DNA of 64,000 nt from Clostridium aceticum (lineage in GTDB: Bacteria > Bacillota > Clostridia > Peptostreptococcales > Natronincolaceae): positions 2,657,418-2,721,417 of the forward strand of contig NZ_CP009687.1 in assembly GCF_001042715.1 (NCBI RefSeq), in the 5' to 3' direction. The position numbers and the translations under genes were made by a program. Shown in pieces: positions 59,049 through 64,000 of the stretch (position 1 is its first letter; every line of letters starts with the position of its first letter). The notes below the pieces were generated by a model. The model was not told the origin of the DNA. It saw only the letters and a list, made by a program, of their open reading frames with translations, and ran no database searches.

Positions 59049-60371
59049 TTAATTATGTTTTGTTTCAATATCTTTATTGGCTTTTTTAAAACCATTTTCC
59101 CTAATGCTAAGTTTATAGCCTAGATTAACAATTAGATTATGCATTATATTGGTTTTAGATATGATCATTCTTTTTAGTATAGATTTAAATGAGTAGAATT
59201 CCCTTCTAAACCACATATAGCCTTCATATAGTTCCTCCTTCGTCATGTTTTTAGGTTTATAAACTACGGATGTTTTTCCATTGTAATGCCTCCAATCCTT
59301 AGACAACAGCCTTTCCTCTTTTTTTAATTGTTGATATAGAGGTGTTTGAGGCAGAGGTGTTAATATGCTTACAGTGGTACCGTCTATCCCTAAGTTATTA
59401 CAAGCTTTCAGTGTTGCTTCGAAGGTGTCTTTTCTATCATGATCAAATCCAAAGATAATACCTGCCTGTACTGATATGCCATAAGTATGTATTGCGTTAA
59501 TTATTTTTTTGTATTTCATTACATCATTGATTCCTTTATTTACCTCCTGAAGATTTTCCTCAGAAAAGGATTCCAGCCCAATAAATAAATACATACACCC
59601 TGACTCCTTTGCCAGCTGAAGCAATTCTTCATCTTTACATCGCTCCAAGGTAACCTGTGCAGCCCACTTTTTTTTCAGTTTTTTTAGTTCCTTCATAAGA
59701 CTCTTTACATAATTTATATCTCCAAAAAAGTTATCATCCCAAAATACAAAATACTTACTTTTAATACTTCTTATATCTTCTATAACATCTTCTACAGGTC
59801 GCACTCTAAATTCATCACAGTAAATCTGTTTCAAGTTGCAGTAGCTGCATTTATAAGGACATCCTCTTGTGGCGAAGACTGCTCCCTTCGTGAAATATCT
59901 CTTCCCAATTAAGTCCCTTCTGGGGATAGGTAGCTTATTTAGAGATGGAATATTACTGCAAGAATAACGATCTGAGGGAGTACTATGGTAAAAATCATTT
60001 AGAAATATTGGCCATGTTTCTTCCGCCTCTCCTATAATAATATAGTCACAATGCTCCTCAGTCTCATCAGGTAGTAATGTCACATGCGGTCCTCCCATTA
60101 CAATCTTTGAACCCTTTTCCTTAAATATCTTAGCAATTTCATAGCAATGGGTAGCATTTGATGTATTAACTGTTAAGGCTACTAGGCTAAAATCCCTATC
60201 ATAGGGAATCCTTTGATTATACTCATCTACTAAAGTGATTTCATATTTTGATTCATCGATAAAAGCTGCTAAATATGGCATTGTTATTTGTATAAAGTTA
60301 TTAAACTGCTTCCTTCTAAAGCGATTAATTTCCCTATTTTCTGGTGTGATTAATAAAATAGTTTTTTTCAC
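59049..60371 (-). CDS. B12-binding-domain radical SAM protein
   Basis: Protein of 440 residues. The N-terminal half (about 30-150) is a cobalamin-binding-like Rossmann domain (TVNTSNATHCYEIAKIFKEKG, where the DxHxxG is not evident; GGPHVTLLPDETEEHCDYIIIGE). The radical SAM core begins at about 172 with RGCPYKCSYCN (CxxxCxxC). The class includes methyltransferases and ring-forming enzymes; the product here is unknown. The C-terminal tail is basic and may touch the membrane. It stands alone, between the deacetylase and the HAAS gene. Confidence 0.85.
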   Translation of the reverse strand: MKKTILLITPENREINRFRRKQFNNFIQITMPYLAAFIDESKYEITLVDEYNQRIPYDRDFSLVALTVNTSNATHCYEIAKIFKEKGSKIVMGGPHVTLLPDETEEHCDYIIIGEAEETWPIFLNDFYHSTPSDRYSCSNIPSLNKLPIPRRDLIGKRYFTKGAVFATRGCPYKCSYCNLKQIYCDEFRVRPVEDVIEDIRSIKSKYFVFWDDNFFGDINYVKSLMKELKKLKKKWAAQVTLERCKDEELLQLAKESGCMYLFIGLESFSEENLQEVNKGINDVMKYKKIINAIHTYGISVQAGIIFGFDHDRKDTFEATLKACNNLGIDGTTVSILTPLPQTPLYQQLKKEERLLSKDWRHYNGKTSVVYKPKNMTKEELYEGYMWFRREFYSFKSILKRMIISKTNIMHNLIVNLGYKLSIRENGFKKANKDIETKHN

Positions 60372-60458
60372 CCTACATTCATCTCCCCTAACATAGACTT
60401 ATCAATATATTTTAACAACATATACCTAGTTATTCTATGTATTCACTTAAAAAAAGGG

Positions 60459-61109
60459 TCAGATTCCCCTTAATACACCTATTCGATGACCTAACTGAGT
60501 CATTGGATAGTATCCTAATGTTAAGATCACACACAATACTAAAAAATTTATAGAATCATCAAGAAAATCAAACCATCGAAGTGTCCAGCCATATTGAAAG
60601 CCAATCAAAATAAAAACCATAAAAATATAATTAGGCAACACAGCTAGGCATGTATACTGGTAGAATCTTGATTTTTGATAAAAACCATTCCTATATCCAT
60701 ATAGATAACCTATAACTAACCATATTAATGAATAGCTTATCAGCAAAACCCATTTACTTTCCTCCATAAATTTCCACAGATAATGAATATTATGGAAATT
60801 ACTTATATGAGAAATTGTAATGAATATCCCGACAATAACAATGCACACATTTACTAGGAGTAAAATAAAGCTGGGGATACTGATGCTATACTGTTCTTGG
60901 CTGTATAAAACAGCAACCTCCTGAGTCGGAGGCATTTCATCTATAGTCTGTTCTAATGCCAGTTTCTCATCTATACCACATATCATTAGCTGATAAACCT
61001 TGTCCTGAATATGGCTCTCATATTCTAAAAGTATATTATCTGTTTCAGCTATATTCTTCTCCAACAAAGAACTACGAAGACTTTGGAGATACTGAGCTTT
61101 CTTATTCAT
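60459..61109 (-). CDS. HAAS/DUF1700-like membrane protein
   Basis: Protein of 216 residues. The N-terminal helical domain (about 1-70; YLQSLRSSLLEKNIAETDNI, EYESHIQDKVYQLM, DEKLALEQTIDEMPPTQEVA) is the HAAS signalling domain. Four membrane helices follow (about 78-100, 118-138, 145-170, 178-200). These proteins pair with PadR repressors in Firmicutes, as here (gap 5 nt). The function is thought to be sensing or membrane signalling. Confidence 0.82.
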   Translation of the reverse strand: MNKKAQYLQSLRSSLLEKNIAETDNILLEYESHIQDKVYQLMICGIDEKLALEQTIDEMPPTQEVAVLYSQEQYSISIPSFILLLVNVCIVIVGIFITISHISNFHNIHYLWKFMEESKWVLLISYSLIWLVIGYLYGYRNGFYQKSRFYQYTCLAVLPNYIFMVFILIGFQYGWTLRWFDFLDDSINFLVLCVILTLGYYPMTQLGHRIGVLRGI

Positions 61110-61114
61110 TATGA

Positions 61115-61453
61115 TTACTCACCCTCCAGCATCCCATCAATCATTTTAGAAAAAATGTTCCACTCTTTCTTCTTCTGTTTTAGTATTATTAAGCCTTCTT
61201 GCGTTAGTCGATAATATTTTCTTGCTGGACCTTTGTCTTGTTCCTTTAAATAGGATGTTACATAACCCTTTTTCTCTAGTTTATGTAGAGCTGGATACAA
61301 AGTCCCTTCTTTTACATCTAGTTGTTCCTCCGAACGCCTAGTCATTTCTTTTGCTATTTGATACCCATACATATCATATTCCTTTAATATGTTTAGGATA
61401 ATCAGTGAAGTGCTTCCCTTCATTAGTTCACGATCAAAACTCATCTTCAACAC
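61115..61453 (-). CDS. PadR-family transcriptional regulator
   Basis: Winged-helix regulator of 112 residues. The PadR signature LIILNILKEYDMYGYQIAKEM is at about 17-37, followed by EGTLYPALHKLEKKGYV and RKYYRLTQEG. PadR proteins repress the adjacent gene and are relieved by a ligand or envelope stress. It forms a two-gene unit with the HAAS protein. Confidence 0.93.
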   Translation of the reverse strand: MLKMSFDRELMKGSTSLIILNILKEYDMYGYQIAKEMTRRSEEQLDVKEGTLYPALHKLEKKGYVTSYLKEQDKGPARKYYRLTQEGLIILKQKKKEWNIFSKMIDGMLEGE

Positions 61454-61795
61454 CTACCTAGATATTCTATGGTAATTTTATCATAGCTACCAATTTAATT
61501 CAACTCAGAATATTGCTTAAAAAATTTAATTCTACCCCTAAAATAAAATACCCCTAAACCTAGGACAGTCATTCCGCTTGGAGAAACAGGCCTTTGAGGT
61601 AAAAGTGAAAGTTATTTTAATAAAGTAATTGAAGGTAATTTTCCAAATATAATAGTATTTTTAAAAAGACAATGAAATAATAAAGAGAAGATTTTGTTGC
61701 TATACCTATTAAGGAATTTATCACGAAATCAAGAACTTGCACTGGTGAATTTAAGGCATATGTTGTAAAATATATGCATAGGAACTATTAGAAAG
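61454..61795. other. intergenic region without recognisable features
   Basis: About 340 bases between the PadR gene start and a family B repeat. No ORF, no terminator and no convincing promoter for the downstream gene. Confidence 0.4.
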
Positions 61796-61912
61796 TATAG
61801 ATGTGTACCAGCAAATTTTTATACACTAGAGGTTACATTTACATCCACGGCTTTGGGAGAAAACCATAGACCGTGTATATTAGAACCTTAATTTAGAAAC
61901 AGCACATCTATA
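61796..61912. repeat. family B mobile repeat, complete copy
   Basis: TATAGATGTG and CACATCTATA as exact 10-bp inverted ends, 117 bp, flanking TA at both sides. Core CCACGGCTTTGGGAGAAAAC and ATAGACCGTGTATATTAG. It lies 25 bp upstream of the aldo/keto reductase start, so it is in that gene's leader. Confidence 0.9.
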
Positions 61913-61937
61913 AGTAATATATTAAGGAGGCATTACT

Positions 61938-62954
61938 GTGGAAAAAAGACGTTTGGGGAAAACAAATCTCAACATTAGTGTTATAGGCTTTGGAGGAATC
62001 CCCTTACAAAGACTAGAGGATGAGGAAGCAATCAAGCTTATTGAGTTAGCAGCTGAACGGGGCATTAATTTTATTGACTCCGCCAGGGCCTATGGCAGAA
62101 GCGAAGAATTAATAGGTAAAGGAATTAAGGGAAACCGAGAGCATTGGATACTAGCAACAAAAACCATGGCTAGGGACTATGAGTCAATGAAAAAAGAAGT
62201 TGAAGTCAGTCTTAATAATTTTCAAGTCAAAACGATAGATCTTTATCAACTTCATAATGTGAAGACTATAGAGGACTATGAGAATGTTATGTCAGAAAAT
62301 GGTGCATACAAAGCTCTAGTAGAGGCTAAAATGGAAGGTAAAGTAAAGGAGATAGGTATCTCTAGCCATAGCCTTGAAATAATTGAAAAAGTTGTAGAAA
62401 CCGATGATTTTGCCACTATACAATTTCCCTACAGTGCAGTGGAACGTCAAGCTGAAGCTGTTTTTAAAAGGGCTGCAGAAAGGGATATTGGTGTTATTGT
62501 AATGAAGCCCTTATCAGGAGGGGCTTTAAACAATGGGAATTTAGCTCTAAGGTTCATACTAGAAAATAAGAGTGTAAGTGTAGTTATTCCAGGGATAGAT
62601 AATGCCCAACAAGTTTATGAAAATAGTGAAGTAGGTATTGCCTATAAACCTCTCTCCGATGACGAAAGAAAAACATTAACAGAGATAGCAGATAAGTTAG
62701 GACTAACATTTTGTAGAAGATGTGGCTACTGCTTACCCTGTCCTCAAAAAATTGATATTCCAACTCAGTTTTTACTAAGTGGATACTATACCCGCTATGA
62801 CCTTCAAGACTGGGCCCTTGATAGATATGGCACCTTACCAGCGAAGGCATCAGATTGTCTAGATTGTGGAGCATGTGAGCCAAAGTGTCCCTATGATCTT
62901 CCAATTCGAGATATGCTAAGAGAGGTCGTTGGTAATTTGGAGGGAAAAAAATAA
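61938..62954 (+). CDS. aldo/keto reductase with C-terminal ferredoxin domain
   Basis: Protein of 338 residues. An aldo/keto reductase barrel (about 1-270) has VIGFGGIPLQRLEDEEA, the catalytic-type DSARAYGRSEELIG (Asp and Tyr), a K in LATKTMA and H in LYQLHNV. The C-terminal 65 residues carry CRRCGYCLPCP and CLDCGACEPKCPYDLP, two 4Fe-4S-type sites. This fused form (MviM/YccK-like Fe-S AKR) is common in anaerobes and probably uses ferredoxin or flavin electrons instead of or beside NADPH. Start is GTG at 61938 after AGGAGG. Confidence 0.92.
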   Translation: MEKRRLGKTNLNISVIGFGGIPLQRLEDEEAIKLIELAAERGINFIDSARAYGRSEELIGKGIKGNREHWILATKTMARDYESMKKEVEVSLNNFQVKTIDLYQLHNVKTIEDYENVMSENGAYKALVEAKMEGKVKEIGISSHSLEIIEKVVETDDFATIQFPYSAVERQAEAVFKRAAERDIGVIVMKPLSGGALNNGNLALRFILENKSVSVVIPGIDNAQQVYENSEVGIAYKPLSDDERKTLTEIADKLGLTFCRRCGYCLPCPQKIDIPTQFLLSGYYTRYDLQDWALDRYGTLPAKASDCLDCGACEPKCPYDLPIRDMLREVVGNLEGKK

Positions 62955-63010
62955 TTAAGTATTATACGTATACTACTCACGAATATTTATCTAAACTATA
63001 TCTCTAGAGT

Positions 63011-63050
63011 TAAAATCCCACCTTTAAACGTTAGCGTAGGTGGGATTTTA
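63011..63050 (+). terminator. intrinsic terminator
   Basis: TAAAATCCCACCT (63011-63023) pairs with AGGTGGGATTTTA (63038-63050). It is 57 nt after the aldo/keto reductase stop. Suits both strands. Confidence 0.85.
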
Positions 63051-63172
63051 TAATCAGGTTTGTTGATTTTATCTGTCTTGTGAGGTTGCAAACACCAAGC
63101 CTGATGTATAGAAATCAAGTTTAAGGGGTGATACAATCAGTTCAGTAGAAATTAGACTTTTTCATTGATTCT

Positions 63173-63775
63173 TCACGATTCTTTTTTTAATTCAACACCA
63201 TTTATCTTTAAATGAGCGTGAAATATTTCCGATGCTGAGGGTAGAGTCTCTGGAGTTTGCCAGGTCTCTGGTTTCCAAATATTTGATTCTTTTAATGGTC
63301 TAGAACAATGGACAAAGCATTCTTCTACATCTACTCCTATTCCCAGTAGTGGAATATTACCTTTTAAAGCCATTTTATTTAATATTTCTTTATCCTTAAT
63401 CAACATTGCACGTCCATTGATGCGCAGTACCTCTTCTAATCCTGGAATAATGAATATCAGACCAACATGTGGATTAGATAAAATATTGAGGTTAGAATCT
63501 TGCCGTTTGTTACCAGGGCGATCAGGAATAACTAATTGATGTTTGTTTAAAATTATTACTGATCCTGCTTGATCGCCTCGTGGTGATACATCGCATTTTC
63601 CTTCTGCATCAGATGTAGAGAGGAACAATAGCGGTGACATCGATATAAATCTTTTACATTGGTCATCTAAAATTGAAACGCTCTTTTTTATGACCAACTC
63701 ATGAGGTTCCCCAATTAACTCTCTAAGTTCTTCCTTTGTAGAAACGCTATTGCGAGAAAAATTTATTAGCTCCAT
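63173..63775 (-). CDS. pyridoxamine 5-phosphate oxidase-like FMN protein (MSMEG_1061 type)
   Basis: Protein of 200 residues with a PPOX-fold. The N-terminal helix and KRFISMSPLLFLSTSDAEGK, CDVSPRGDQAGSV, then LVIPDRPGNKRQDSNLNIL and VGLIFIIPGLEEVLRINGRA match the FMN-binding MSMEG_1061-type subfamily. Likely flavin-dependent, substrate unknown. GGAGAGC precedes the ATG. Monocistronic; no terminator recognised downstream apart from the shared one at 63011. Confidence 0.85.
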   Translation of the reverse strand: MELINFSRNSVSTKEELRELIGEPHELVIKKSVSILDDQCKRFISMSPLLFLSTSDAEGKCDVSPRGDQAGSVIILNKHQLVIPDRPGNKRQDSNLNILSNPHVGLIFIIPGLEEVLRINGRAMLIKDKEILNKMALKGNIPLLGIGVDVEECFVHCSRPLKESNIWKPETWQTPETLPSASEIFHAHLKINGVELKKES

Positions 63776-63841
63776 AAAATTGCTCTCCTTTAAGTATCTA
63801 TTCTAAATCGTCTTTTATTATCAGTATTATTATTTTATATT

Positions 63842-64000
63842 CATAAGCGTTAACTCAACATAATTATTTGCAAATTTCTCTCGAGCTGTCATCCTGAGTG
63901 CAGCGAAGGATCTTCGAACAATGAAGATTTTTGCTAATTCTAAGATCTTTCGAATCCGCTTTGCTCCTCTCAGGATGACAAATTATGGTTTCAGTTAACA
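63842..64000. repeat. family A mobile repeat, copy 7 (long form, cut by window edge)
   Basis: CATAAGCGTTAACTCAAC at the left, two inverted copies of the ATCCTGAGTGCAGCGAAGGA motif, and near the edge TTATGGTTTCAGTTAAC, the start of the right end. The last few bases lie outside the window. Located upstream of the PPOX gene. Confidence 0.85.

Noticed and set aside
62584-62904. 106-residue antisense ORF in the aldo/keto reductase gene
   Set aside because: It overlaps the Fe-S domain codons on the other strand and has no supporting signals.
27111-64000. Repeated ATCCTGAG...GAAGGATCTT sequences considered as CRISPR or tandem repeat
   Set aside because: They are dispersed singly over the window with target duplications, not arrayed with spacers; no cas gene is present.

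Overview
The window looks like chromosome of a low-GC, anaerobic, endospore-forming Clostridia member, probably Alkaliphilus/Natronincola-like (the genus is inference). Support: a GerA-type germination operon, a ferredoxin-linked 2-oxoacid oxidoreductase, an oxygen-sensitive glycyl radical enzyme, a T-box leader, SLH surface proteins, strong AGGAGG ribosome binding sites, and no phage, transposase, rRNA or tRNA gene.

Layout. 1-6300: the end of galE, an iron-sulfur flavoprotein, a VTT membrane protein, a ferritin-like protein, an L,D-transpeptidase lipoprotein, a SprT-like protein and a DUF2294/MpsC protein. 6455-11479: an OFA-type antiporter, then a five-gene 2-oxoacid:ferredoxin oxidoreductase operon whose first gene is a CdhB-like protein (PF02552). 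11624-15881: MoxR/DUF58/DUF4129 operon and a UPF0316 protein. 16035-19286: a UGG-specifier T-box and a TrpXYZ-type ABC transporter. 19332-25310: a vanG-type D-Ala-D-Ser resistance cluster (vanR, vanS, vanG, vanXY, vanT), with an SLH-GH18 gene 20 nt upstream. 27488-34010: CBS protein, MATE pump with MarR regulator, and a Nat-type ABC exporter. 34257-42593: an EF-hand/RTX-like protein, a DUF5658 protein, a transporter and three envelope proteins. 42912-46959: germination receptor operon. 47109-50391: hydroxyproline dehydratase and its activase. 51239-55440: FtsH-type protease and a two-component system. 55559-63775: M20 hydrolase, YczE-like protein, polysaccharide deacetylase, B12-radical SAM protein, PadR/HAAS pair, ferredoxin-fused aldo/keto reductase and a PPOX-fold protein.

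The intergenic DNA carries three families of small mobile repeats. Family A (seven copies, 114-167 bp) has GCGTTAACTTAA-type inverted ends and 10-bp target duplications. Family B (about 85-117 bp) and element C (230 bp, near-complete hairpin) have TAGAT-type inverted ends flanked by TA. One A copy sits inside a B copy with its target duplication preserved.

Regulatory reading gave three results that gene calling alone would miss. Two paralogous secreted-protein genes share an identical extracytoplasmic-function sigma promoter (GGGAAC-N17-CGTCTAATAA). The ftsH-like gene and the neighbouring response regulator gene share an 11-bp-period direct repeat, suggesting a small regulon. The M20 hydrolase appears to have a leader with its own promoter and an intrinsic terminator before the gene.
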